Shown: in pieces, positions 34,359 to 46,019 of the stretch
Position numbering within the stretch: the stretch's first letter is position 1
How the letters are laid out: every line of letters starts with the position of its first letter
From: Gnetum montanum
Taxonomy: Eukaryota > Streptophyta > Gnetopsida > Gnetales > Gnetaceae
Assembly (NCBI GenBank): GCA_015680685.1
Contig: MNCI01030517.1
Span: 414,738-478,737, forward strand
DNA: 64,000 bases
Direction of reading: 5' to 3'
Notes under the pieces: generated by a model
Told to the model about the DNA's origin: nothing
The model's input: only the letters and a program-made list of their open reading frames with translations
The model's database searches: none
Translations under genes and position numbers: made by a program

Positions 34359-34800
34359 TTGAATCCATCCGCATCCCTTACACTGGTAGCTCCACCACCA
34401 ACTGCTCCAACAATGCCAAGGGTACTTCCCACTCAACCGCAACAACCCAATGTCATGAGGGCTTCTAATCCTCAATTCTCAGTTGGTTTAGGAAATCTTA
34501 TGTTGAAAAGACCTTTCTTCAGAACCAAAAATCCAACCAAGTCCTCACCCTCACAAGTGATTGAACATCTCAACACCTCCATACCAAATAAAGTTTCAGG
34601 ACCCCCTTCAATCCAAAAATTGAGCCCAATGCACATGGTTATGTTAACACATAGCATTATCAACTGGATTAAGGTAGGAGACCTTCCCAAGAAATTCTCT
34701 AATCCTAGAATCCCCCTAATTTATCTCCAAGTCATTGGGAATGAACCTGATAAGGCTCTCCTTGACTTAGGCTCTGGAGTCAACTTAATTTCATAAGAAT
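34359..34800 (+). pseudogene. Aspartic protease region of element 2
   Basis: A 145-codon open stretch ends ALLDLGSGVNLIS. The DLGSG block is the Athila/Tat version of the retroviral D-T/S-G active site. The block upstream (KVGDLPKKFSNPRIPLIYLQ) also aligns with element 3. The stop after NLIS is TAA, and family-like sequence continues beyond it. Confidence 0.7.
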
Positions 34801-35639
34801 TGTATAACAGCTAGAACCTGCCTCCACTGAAGAAGAGCAAGATTTGCTTAGAGTTGGCTGACCAGTCCATCACTGTTCCTTTGGGATAGGTTGAGGACAT
34901 TGTTACCATCGTGGATGATTGGTCATACCCAACTAATTTCCTGGTGATCCAAATAAATAATGACAAAGGGAACTTATTGATAATAATGGGAAGGGCATGG
35001 CTGAGCACAATAGATGCATGCCTAGGAATTCGTAATCTTTTCCTAGAAATATCTAAGAAAAATACTTTTAGAAAGATTGAGAAGAAGAAAGTTCCATGCA
35101 TCGCATATAGTGACACAGGGTGCCATTGCATGCAGAAATCATGGGTGATGCGAAGTTTAACATTGCCTACATTCAATCAATGTGCACAAGACGTTGACAT
35201 ACAAAAGTGCTTATATGCAGCAATCACATAATAAGAAAACACCTAGTGGGTGATGGTTGATCAAGAGAGTAGCTCGATAACATGCATGGAACTAACTGAG
35301 GGGATAACTAGTGCTTACGTTTAAAGCATAGATTCACTTGAGCAAGTTCGTTGCCAACTTCCAACCCTTAATTTTGAAAACATTAACTGGGGGAAGTTGG
35401 AGATTCCTGAGGAATTTAAACAAGAGCCCTTGGATTTAAAATTGTTGCACATCGGTCTAGAATACATGACCCTTAAAAATGGAAAATCAGTAATCATCAA
35501 CACAAAGCTTGCTCCTAAACAGAAAGAGAGTTTGCTGAAGGTGATAAATAAATGATCAACAACCTTTGCCTAATCATACCCTGAATTAACCAGAATAGAT
35601 CCTAGGATATGCCAACATCGGATTTACACAGACTCCTCC

Positions 35640-36910
35640 ATGAAGCCTCGAAAACAATGATAGAGATGATTGAACCCAAAGTTGAAACAAATAGTGAAAG
35701 AAGAAATAGAGCAACTTCTCAAGGCTAGGTTCATTTATCCCATTGTTGATAGTGAATGGGTTAGTCCTCTAGTAATCGTACCTAAAAAAGGAGGCAAATG
35801 GAGGGTATGCATAGATTTTAGGCTATTAAATATGGCAACATTCAAGGATCACTTCCCATTACCATTTGTTAACCAGGTCTTAGACACTATAGCGAGGCAT
35901 CACTATTATAGTTTTCTGGATGGTTATAATGGGTACAACCAAATATGGATTACACCAGAAGACCAAGCCAAAACAATGTTCACCAGTCCTTGGGGAACAA
36001 GTGCATATAAACAAATGCCATTTGGCTTGTGCAATGCTGCTTCCATGTTTCAACTATTAGTTCTAAGCATATTTCAATAGAAAATTGGTAATGGAGTAGA
36101 AGTATTTATTGACGACTTCTCCACTTATGGGTCAAGCTTTGATCAAGCCCTAGACTAGTTAGAGCAAGTGTTGAAATGATGTGTTGAAACCAACCTAAAG
36201 CTCAATTGGCAAAAAAGCCATTTGATTGTTCAAGAGGGCATAGTACTAGGGCATAAGGTTTCACAATCATGAATAGAGGTAGATCCAGAAAAAGTTAAGG
36301 TCATCCAAGGGATCACTCGACAACCAGAAATGGTCAAAGAAATTTGGTCATTCCTTGGACACACTGGCTACTACAGGAGATTTATTGAAAACTTCTTCAA
36401 GATTGCCAAATCATTGGTAGAACTAACAAACAAAGATGCACCCTTTGAATGGACCAGGGAATATGAACGAGCATTCCAAACTCTAAAATAAAGGCTTGTG
36501 GAAACCCCTATTCTACAAGCCCCCGACTGGTCTAGGCTATTTCATATAATGATCGATGCATCTAACTATGCCTTAGGATCCGTACTAACATAGTTAGATG
36601 AACAAAAATGCCCTTATTACATCCACTGTGCGAGTAAGAGCATTGCCAATGCATAACTCAACTAAACAACTACAAAGAAGGATTTAATGGTTGTTGTGTT
36701 TGCACTAGACAAATTTAGGCACTATGTGTTAGGATACAAAGTGTACATTCATACAGATCATAGTTCCATTAGGTTCCTTATGAACAAGCCAACGATTAGC
36801 CCTCGTATAATACATTGGTTGGTAATCCTTTAGGAGTTCAATCTAATGATAGTAGATCAAAAGGGCACTGAGAACGTAGTTTTCGATCATTTATCTCAGT
36901 TGTGCTAGGA
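35640..36910 (+). pseudogene. Reverse transcriptase and RNase H of element 2
   Basis: 35670-36080 is open for 136 codons and carries WVSPLVIVPKKGGKWRVCID, FLDGYNGYNQIWITPEDQAK and MPFGLCNAASMFQ, all classic Ty3/gypsy RT blocks. A TAG at 36078-36080 after SIFQ is also found in elements 1 and 3. The catalytic VFIDDFSTYG follows near 36098. Then come LGHTGYYRRFIENF and RNase H motifs (IDASNYALGSVLT, VYIHTDHSSIRFL). Several further TAG stops occur. The frame is otherwise largely kept. Confidence 0.9.
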
Positions 36911-37079
36911 CAACAAAGAGGATGAATATGCCATATCTGATCATTTCCATGACAAAACCCTCTTTGCTAGTGTAGTGAATAACCAACCCATGGGAAAAAA
37001 TTGGTATAGTAGCATTCTTACTTATCTCCTTTCCCAACAAACACCACAGGGGTTGGACTTTAGGAAGAAGCAACTGTTT

Positions 37080-38350
37080 CTTCACAAATCCAAGTACTTC
37101 ATGGAAATCAAGGGACAACTCTATAAAGTCTACCCTAATGATTTAGTTCACTGGTGTGTGCCCAATGAGGATCAATTAAGAGTTCTCTAGGATGCTCATG
37201 AGGGTTCCTGCGGGGGCCACTATGCAGGGAGATGAACTGCCATTAAGATCCTGGTTGCAGGATACTACTAGCCAACGCTATTTCGGGATGCCCATCAATT
37301 TGTCCAATCCTATGAGTGCTATCAACATGATGGTGGAATTACTACTAGAATGGAGGGTCCACAACAATGGATTCAACCTTTGGAACCCTTTGACATTTGG
37401 AGAATAGATTTTATGGGGCCCATTACACCAATGTCCAACGAGAAAGCCTACATCATTGTTGCCATTGACTATTTAACCAAATGGACTGAAGAAGCTGTTG
37501 TGATAGATTGGACATCATCTACGGCTGCACGATTTGTACAACAACAAATTATAAATCGGTTTGGTATCCTATGTGCACTCATCTCTAATAATGAAACACA
37601 TTTTATGGGTGCAACCTTTCGCAAGTTTATGTAGTGCTTAGGGGTTGAACATAAATTAACCACACCTTATCATCCCCAAGCTAATGGCCAAGCTAAGGTC
37701 ACTAATTAGGAGATTACAAGAATATTAATAAGAACAATTAGCAAATTTAGGCGAGATTGGAGCACGAAACTGAATGACCCTCTCTGGGCATACCACTCCA
37801 CTTGGAAACTCCCTACAAGCTACTCTCCCTATGAGTTAGTATACAGAAAGCTTCCAAAGCTCCCAATATAGACAGAGGTCCATACACTATCCATGGCATG
37901 TGACCTTCACCTTGACCTCAACCTAGCACAAAAACAAAGATTGGCAACTCTAAATGTGCTAGATGAGAATAGATTGGTTGCTCTATCATCAAATGAGTAG
38001 CATAAGGCACATAAAAAACAACATCATAACTTAAGAATTTGAAAGGTTAAGTATCAAGCAGGAGACAAGGTCCTTTACTAGAATCCCATGCATGTACCAT
38101 AGTGTACGAAATTTCAAACATTGTGGGAAGGATCCTATATTATTCATATGACCTTTCCCTCTAGAGCCATGACAATATACAAGCCTGAAAGCTCGGATAA
38201 GAGGTTATTGGTTAATGTGCAACAAATAATACCCTTCCATGAACCAAGAACAGCCAATGCAAATTACACCTCTGATAACAGACAACCTCACTTGCTATTT
38301 CGGATCTCTCCCTTTCCATTTAGTCATGGGGGAGATGGCCATCTATGCTG
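37080..38350 (+). pseudogene. Integrase of element 2
   Basis: The zinc region (37190-37340) and core follow in one frame with stops. D1 is in IWRIDFMGPI (about 37400). The expected second aspartate is asparagine in LISNNETHFMG (about 37576), and the glutamate is lysine in HPQANGQAKVTN (about 37680). The C-terminal part has FQTLWEGSYIIH and ends SHGGDGHLC at about 38350. Loss of two of three DDE residues makes it inactive. W-to-TAG and Q-to-TAG changes are visible, for example YY*PTLF. Confidence 0.85.
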
Positions 38351-40235
38351 ATCATTTGGGACCCTTACTTCTTTAAAGGTTTTTTTTTTACACATTTTTT
38401 TGCACATTTTTTTTATAAATTTCTTTAACTTTGCTTGTTTTTATTTTACAACATCATTATACTTTTTCATTTTGTGTGTGTGTTTGTGTGTGTGTTATCC
38501 ATATTGTAAGTTTTTCATCCAATAAGTGTTCTTTATGATGGTATGAACTATTTTACTATTGATTGCTAATGTTTGGTTTTTACCTTTAAGTTACGATGTT
38601 GATACTAAGGTATGTTCTTTTGATATGACCAGAAATGATTCCACTTCATCCATACATCCACACAAGTCTATGGTCTCTCTTGGCTTGGAATTGTACAGTC
38701 CTTTTTCAATAATAAGAACTAAAATGAATTAGTGATCAGGTATTTCTCAAACTAAGGAAGGACTCAAGGCTTGAAAAGGGTGTGACTTCAAGGGAACTTG
38801 GTGCATTTTTGTTGGCCATTCTCTTGGGTGCTTGGATGTTTTCTTCTTGAGTTTTCTTACCGTTTCAATGTTACCCAATTATCAGGAAGCTGAGTAAATA
38901 AAAATAATAAGTCTTTGCATGGTGTGGTTCTCACACATAAAAACATAAAAAACACAACAAAAAAAGTGAGAATTCGAAGCACACCCCTTAGATGAAATAA
39001 TCATGTGGGCTACAAGCACTACTTATGGAACTAAAGTGAACATGTTCCCTCTAACTAAGGCCCTTCTTGCTTCTCATTCTCTCTTCTCCTTCATTTCTTC
39101 GGAATGGTGGTGGATCTTGGGGGAGGCATTCTTGGTATTCAAGTGGATGGATTAGTTGAATGCATTAATGCAAAGTCACTGGATGTGGTTTGTTTGAGGT
39201 TGGACTTGGAATGGGATCTACTAGGTCACATTAATCATGAAACACATAAGGGGCTGTACACCACCTTGTTCTTGAGACTCCATTCCATTCTTTTCTTGCC
39301 ATCCTTATTTCTCCATTGATCACCTCATTTCTGGTTGTATCATTAGTGTATAGTTTGGTTGACACATTGTTTTCTTTTTGGTAAATTCTTGTAGTTAAGA
39401 CTGTAACTCTTATTCCAAATGACATTTCCATAGCCTATGGACTCTTTGAATGTGGGTTTGTTAGGGCATTAAGGTCATGAGCCTGCTTTCGGGAGGACCC
39501 ATTGGCATTCCTATTTGGTGCATCTAGTTAAATTCTTTCCCTTAACATTTTTGCAATCCACTTTATTTTGTTCATTTTCATCTTGACATCCATTTCATCA
39601 ACGTGATAGTTTTCTCTTTTTCTCCATCTTTCTTGTTCTTTTTCTTTCTCCATTCTTTCACTATCAGAGGTTTGTTCTTAGTCATGGGGATCTTGACCTA
39701 ATTTTTTTAATTTTCTTCTAACCCCTACACCTTCGATAGTCACCATGATTATATCTCTAGATCTGCAATAAGCCATACCACAACTCAGCCGATGGACCTT
39801 TCACTGAGGCAAGGTATCAAATGCATTGAAATTCATTTACCCTTTCTAATATAAGACTCTGTTGTGTGTGTATATGGCAATCATGTAACAAGGGATTGGA
39901 TCTGGAGGGAACACTTGGAATGGATCGGTGCTGAAGTAGCTATGTAAGGAATGAGATCAATGGCGCGCTTACAGATGGACAACGAAAGGCACAATCTTAG
40001 CATTGGTAGTAGCAAACTTCTTTTCTCTTCTCTCTTCTCTCTCAACTGCCAAATGAGGCTTGATGTTAAATGTATAAAGTGTTCACTCTTGTTGTTGTGA
40101 ACACCATTTTTTTCTTGTCTTGTAATGATGATCTGTTCACATGTCATCCCATTCACCATTAGTTCCATTCAAGTCAATAATCCCATACCTTTCCAATATT
40201 TTGTAAGGAACTCGAGGACGATTTTTCATTCAGTA
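38351..40235 (+). other. 3' noncoding region of element 2
   Basis: Starts T-rich (38370-38420) and has a TG repeat at 38474-38500. The 38950-39070 part matches 9150-9250 of element 1 in reverse complement. Short frames (39104-39319) lack signatures. No extra ORF like that of elements 1 and 3. Confidence 0.6.
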
Positions 40236-40244
40236 ATGGGGGTA
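40236..40244 (+). other. Polypurine-tract-like run before the 3' LTR
   Basis: AATGGGGGTA directly precedes TGATGGG. Element 3 has an equivalent short G-run (GTGGGTA) on its own strand. Confidence 0.5.
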
Positions 40245-41075
40245 TGATGGGATGCGATATCACAAACACGATATCACATCCACTACAATATTGCATCCCC
40301 CGTGATATTGCATACCCGATATCGCAGTGCACTGCCAAGTCTATAAATAAGAGGTAGCTCTCCCTTGTTTCTTATTCTAGGCCTAGACCGTAGCAAAACT
40401 TTGGTAGTTTTACCTCTCTAGAGATAGAATAATTTCCATGTGCTCGCAGTAGGAACTCCAAAGTGAATGGAGCTTTATTTGAGCAAATATTGTACCTGAA
40501 CACAAGTTTGTGTAAGGTAATAAAGATGAACTATTGGATAAATCTTGTAGTGTATGGACTAAGCTAAATAGGCTAAATAGGAATTTATTTTTATTTTTAT
40601 TTTTTATCATTTAATTACTTTATTAGTTAATTAATCTCTTTCAAACCTTCTCTCGTAGTTAAGTGCATTCAGTATGACCGCTTCGAGCACATGTGTTACG
40701 CTTGGTGATCCCAGTAACGAATAGCATTTGGTAACTAAGGTTGCATTGGTTCAGGGTGTGAATGGTAAGTGGGAATGGATGCTAATGCTAGGTTAATTAA
40801 GGCTTAGTTGGTTAGTTAAAGTTAGTCAATTAGTCTCTTCACCCTTCACCTCATTAGCATAGGAGATAAAAGATAAAAACTATACAAATCACATACCTCA
40901 AAATTACTTAACTATACAATTATAACAAATACAAGTAAGTCTAGGAATATAATGAATGACTAACCTTAAGTGCTCCATGAGGCATGTAGGCACTTAGTCT
41001 ATGGAGTTCGACTGAATCACACGTGTAACGCTCGTATTCATATGGTTGAGTGTAGGGGTACCTCACCACTCATCA
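40245..41075 (+). repeat. 3' LTR of element 2
   Basis: 831 bp, TGATGGG...TCATCA, aligned with the 5' LTR. The TATA box is at 40341-40349. The palindrome cluster is reduced, mostly by C-to-T and G-to-A changes and a short deletion, consistent with deamination after insertion. Confidence 0.9.
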
Positions 41076-41284
41076 ATTACCATTATTCTCATTATGCAAT
41101 TACAATTTCTATGATATGGTTGTTCAATACATGGGTATGTATGTTATGTATTTTTTATTGATGTACATAGATAATGTATCATCATGTTCACAAATGTGTT
41201 TCATGTTGACATGAATGCATACTCATGTTGATGATGAAGAAGTGTGACTTGCATATGCTCACATCTTCTAGTATGTGTTGTAAA

Positions 41285-43095
41285 CTGTGAGGTAGTGCAA
41301 CTAGCACCCTATAGAAATACTACCCAGAAGGTATTCAAACCTTCTAGAAGGGAACAGTTGCTTGGATTTTGAGGATACCAAAAGTTAGAGGATCATTTAG
41401 AAGGCTAAAGATTATCCAAAAGGCATTAATCTAGGTAAATTGCAAAGCAAGGTTACTAGAATCATCCCATAATCCCCAAGTAGAATGCATTAAGACCTTC
41501 TAGAAGGGAATAATTGTTTTTAGTTTTAGGCTACCAAAACCATAAGGAAAAAGATCATCTAAAGACATTTAAAGGATCAATTGATAACAAGGTCTAGGTA
41601 AACTATGAGGCAATGCAAGCAACACACTTACACAATTCCTTCTAGAAGGCATTTGGACCTTCCGGTAGCAAATAATTGCTTCAAGTTTGTGGCGTATAAA
41701 AGGTAGAGGATCATATGGTAGCAAGGTCTAGGTAAACTATGAGTAAGTGCAACTAGCACCTTCTGATAGTCTCAACTAAAAGGCATTACAACCTATTAGA
41801 AGGGTACAACTGCTTAGAGTTTTAAGATACTAGAAGTTAGAGGGTCATTTGGAAGACATTCAAACCTTTTAGTAGCTAATAATTGCTCCAAGGTTGTGGA
41901 TTTTGAAAGAAAAATGATCATCTAGTAGCAAGGTCTAAGTAAACTATGAAGCCATGTGACTAGCATCCTTTGGTAGTCCCTACTAGATGGCACTTAGATC
42001 TTATAGAAGGGAGTAACTGCATGGAGTTTGAGGCTACTGGAATGAAGAGGGTCATTTGGAAGGCATTTAGACCTTCCAGTAGCTAATAATTGCTTGGAGT
42101 TTATGGCTTTTAAAAGGAAAAGGATCATTGAACAAAAAGGTCTAGGTAAACTATGAGGAAGTGCAACTATCACCCTTTCATAGTCCCTTTTGAAAGGCTA
42201 TTTGACCTTATAGTAGGGAATAGCTGCTTCAAGTTTGTGGCTTCTAGAAGGTAGAAGGTCATATGGTAGTAAGGTCTATGTAAACTACGAGGCAATGCGA
42301 CTAGCAACCTCTCATAATGCCAACTGGAAGACATTCAAACCTTCTAGTAGGGAAAAATTTATTGGATTTTGAGGCTATTAGAAGAGAGAGGGTCATCCGG
42401 AAGGTAGAAGATCATTTCGAAGGCATTCAAACCTTCTAGTAGGGAATAACTACTTAAAGATTATGGCTTCTAGAAGGTAGAGGATCATTTGGTAGTAGGT
42501 CTAGGTAAACTATAAGGAAGTGTGACTAGCATCATCTCATAGTCCCTATTAGAAGGCACTCAGACCTTTTGATAGTTAATAATTTCTTGGAGTTTGAATC
42601 TTTTGGAAGGTAAAGGATCATTTAATAGTAAGTTCTAGGTAAATTATGAGGAAGTGTAACTAGCATCCTCCCGTAGTTCCTTTTAGAAGGCATTCAGACC
42701 TTACAATGGGGAATAATTGCTCCAAGTTTGTGGATTTTGGAAGGCATAAGGTCATTTGGTAGCAATGTCTGGGTAAGTTGCAAGAACATGCAACTAGCAC
42801 CCTCCCATAGTCCTAATTGGTAGGCATTCAAACCTTTTAGAAGGGAACAACTGCTTGGAGTTTGAGGCTATTGGAAGATAGAGGATCATTGGAAAAGCAA
42901 AAGATAATTTGGAAGGTATTCAAACCTTCTGGTATTAAAAAATTGCTTCTAGAAGGCAAAGGATCATTCAATAGCAATGTCTAGGTAAACTACGAGGAAG
43001 TATAGACTAGCATTTTTCCGAAGGTAAAGGATCATCCTGAAGGCATTCATACCTTCTAGTAGGGAATAATTGCTTAGAGTTTCAAACCTACTCAT
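41285..43095 (+). repeat. Left satellite array (forward)
   Basis: Nine or so diverged units. The landmark AGGTCTAGGTAAACTATGAG recurs near 41590, 41723, 41921, 42140, 42270, 42497, 42630, 42760 and 42980. Spacing alternates between about 130 and about 220 bp: a 130-bp monomer with an optional 88-bp segment that repeats the AAGGCATTCAAACCTTCTAG-type block. Confidence 0.8.
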
Positions 43096-44247
43096 GGCCT
43101 CTCACACTGCACTCAAACCAAACTTCTGTAATGTTTCATGTCTTTCAATAGGCCAAAATTACAAGTTTTCATCTTTTGGATGGCCATTATGACTTTTAGT
43201 GTCATTGCAAGGTAATGTTATGGTTTAAGTTACTATAAGATAAATGTTCAAGGCCAATGTAGCACAATGTTTAAATGAAGATCTAACATTAAATCATAAA
43301 TGAAAATCAAATACTCTATCTAACATTAAACATAAAATTTTTTATGATTCATAATGTTCTTCTTACATTTCCAAGTTATCATACTTAACTATCATCTAAT
43401 GACTATTCATAACTTTTCTAATTAAATACTAAGTTTACAACACAAGTGATGGTATCCCAAGAGATTATTATGCCTTGGGTGATACTTTTTAGTCTTGGCT
43501 ATTGTACATTTTGAATATTTTTTCATATTAGTAATTACCTTAATTCGTAGTTCTTATATAACCTATTGTACCTATATGAAATACATGCAAGAAAAAACTA
43601 GTGCTCTTCCTATAGATAACCATAACTCTTGAGCCTCTTGCAATAGATCATAGGTAACATGAAGCTAATGTTGCACCCATTAGATTAGTTGAATTCAATT
43701 TATCAAACATGAAAATTTTTATGATTCCTAATGTTATACTTAGGTTTTCAACTCATCATACTCAACTATCATCTAATGACTATTCATAACTTTTAGAATT
43801 AAATTCTAAGTTTACAATATAAGTGTTGGTATCCCAAGAGGTTATTGTGCCTTAGATGTTAGTTTTTAGTTTTGGTTATTATACATTAGAATTTTTTGTA
43901 TATGCTACAAAGTATGTGCTAATGCTACTCATGGGTTTTTGCAATTCATGTACTAAAGTCTTTCAAAATCCATTGTGCCTTTTGGTGGGCATAAATTTCA
44001 AGCATTTTTAGCCTTCTAGAAGGTCATACTATCTTTCAGTCAAAATTTTGTAAGAATGCTACTCTCATTAGCTTGCACTTCCGAGAATGTGAGATAGTGT
44101 TGCTCGTAGTCCCTCATAACCTTTCCAATAAACTATGGTTTGCATTATTCTATGTAGATCATAGTCTATATGCAGTATGAGGTAAAAAATTAAAACAACC
44201 TCAAATAATTTATCATCTCATTTTGTGCAAAGAAACTACCAAAAGAA
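43096..44247. repeat. Left part of the core with a direct duplication
   Basis: About 43310-43530 and 43690-43890 are diverged direct copies sharing TCATCTAATGACTATTCATA, TAAGTTTACAA and GGTATCCCAAGAG blocks. No coding frame was recognised. Confidence 0.55.
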
Positions 44248-44520
44248 TGTAGAGCATGGCAAGGAAGTGAAGAGAATTGCTCATTGCATGAGTAATCACA
44301 TTGTCATTGAAGGCTAGTCTTGTTGAAGATATTTCATTAAGAAGGTGAAGGGCTTGAAGATGTACCTTTGCTAATTGGTAATACACTATGTAAGATTTCT
44401 AGAATAATTTACCAATTTAATGCATCAATTTATACATTTCTTTAGTAGCCTAGAGGATGTAGAGCATGGCAAGGAAGTGAAGAGCATTGCATGAGTAATG
44501 ACATTATCATTGAAGTTCAA
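44248..44520. repeat. Direct repeat around GTAGAGCATGGCAAGGAAGT
   Basis: The blocks at 44248-44330 and 44457-44520 share GTAGAGCATGGCAAGGAAGT, then GCATGAGTAAT, then CATTGAAG, offset by about 209 bp. Confidence 0.6.
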
Positions 44521-45064
44521 TATTGCTACACTAAATAGATTGTATGTTATGTAAGTCTTATAAAATAACATTTGCTAATAAGGTACACTACTTGCTCTGA
44601 TTTCAGTTAACTTATATTGCATAAGTGATGAATATGCTATCTCAAATATAGATAAGTTGGATTTTTACTGTGTAAAATCTTTGAAGAATGTGAGTAAGAA
44701 AAAAGCATGATGGTTTCTAGGATATTGCATGACAAGATATACAAAATCCCCAAGTAGGGCATTTATTCATAGATGATTTTTGATGGTCTTATTTCTATGA
44801 TGATGCATTTTCTTAGATATATAGATAAAGAGTAGATGATTTTATTGATGGTGAATAGAAGAATGACATCTTTCCTTGCAAAATTTTTTTATAGAACTAA
44901 AAATCAACAAAAATGGACAAAGGAGACTCAATCATGAGCAAACCATTATACAAGTCAAATAATGTATGTTACTCACTACTCTTTTGTATTTATCTAATAA
45001 TGTATTATAATACAAATAATCACAATTTAGAATACTATGACCCCTATTTGAATATGTTTTTTTT
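44521..45064. other. Core DNA upstream of the transposase relic
   Basis: No clear coding. It may hold an upstream exon or intron. A T-run ending in TTATTAG near 45069 is a possible splice acceptor for the transposase exon. Confidence 0.3.
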
Positions 45065-45069
45065 ATTAG

Positions 45070-46015
45070 TTATCATTGGAAGTATGGATCAAATGTTACT
45101 ACAAGGATAGCACCCAGGGAAGGTAGAAAAAGAAATAAGATTAGAAGAAAGACTCATTGTTAATGTCATTTTATAGTTTGATATATGAGAGGAGGTGATC
45201 ATGTTGCATCTATTATATATAAATAAATGAATCATGTTGATACATCGGGAGCTTACTATCATGGCTTCCTTGATCTCATGATAAATAAAAAAAACTTACA
45301 ATCCATACAGATTTCCAGTGAGGTGCATCAGAAGATAGTGCATTTATGGAAAGAAGGATTACCAATAGATCTCATCCATGAGAGGTATATTAAAGATATT
45401 TTAAAGGAAGGATAGGAGTTTGGGCTATCAAGAAAGAGGGATATCTTTCTTGTTAAAAAAGATATCTACAACATTTGCAGAAATGCAACCCCTAAGTACA
45501 AGAAAAGTGAGCATGATAAAATCAGTACCTCACTATGGTACCAAATGACCCATAATTTTCTCTTTTACTACTAGGAAGAGAACCAAGAACAAGGTGTCAT
45601 ATTGATCATTGGGTTGCAATCACCTTGGATGGTCAAAAAGATGATAGGTCTATCTCAATGTCATATCTTCAAAATGGATTCCACTTTCAACACTAACAAA
45701 TATGGTGTAAGTTTCAATAATAGTTTTTATTATTCCAATTTAAAATTTGTTGGTGTTATAGTGGAATTATACATTAACTAATTAGAAACATGTGGTTCTC
45801 TTTGCAGTTCCATCTTCATATGGTCATAAGCACCACAAGCATATATGAAGAGGGAGATTTGGCAAAGTACAAGAGGCAAAAGAGAGAAGACAACATAGGG
45901 AAGATATCACAAAGGCTCTTAGGCTATTGCATATGATATTGCTAGAGAGTAGAAGGAATATCAGTGTGCATAGGATAGATTAGCACAAGAGGAGTGGTAA
46001 CGAAGGAAGGTGAAA
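45070..46015 (+). pseudogene. MULE-like transposase relic with a 101-bp intron
   Basis: Exon 1 (to 45706) encodes a basic N-terminal zinc-binding-like stretch (REGRKRNKIRRKTHC), a HVDTSGAYYHGF block, and then LQSPWMVKKMIGLSQ and FKMDSTFNTNKYG. The last holds the first catalytic aspartate (45677-45679) of MULE-type DDE transposases. A GTAAG donor at 45707 and a TTTGCAG acceptor ending 45807 join NKYG to FHLHMV, as expected for the family. Stops stand where glutamine is expected (FYY*EE, THC*CH). The later DDE residues and a SWIM finger were not found, so it is truncated or scrambled. Confidence 0.6.
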
Positions 46016-46019
46016 CTCA

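Larger units (their letters stand above)
31125..41075 (+). mobile_element. Element 2: full-length but dead Ty3/gypsy (Athila/Tat-like) retroelement
   Basis: 9951 bp with two LTRs, a PBS, gag, PR, RT/RNase H, INT, a 1.9-kb 3' noncoding region and a short G-run before the 3' LTR. Flanks GTTAC (31120-31124) and ATTAC (41076-41080) are a near-match 5-bp target duplication. It is related to elements 1 and 3 but has different LTRs and no extra 3' ORF. Many stops are TAG. The RT FIDD motif is intact, but the second integrase aspartate is asparagine and the catalytic glutamate is lysine. Its left end cuts into the 4CL-like pseudogene. Confidence 0.9.

Noticed and set aside
34472-34690. Minus-strand frame opposite the protease of element 2
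   Set aside because: It is antisense to the gag/protease coding strand and has no independent motif.
39104-39319. 71-codon ORF in the 3' noncoding part of element 2
   Set aside because: No homology to the extra ORF of elements 1 and 3, and no motif. Probably chance.
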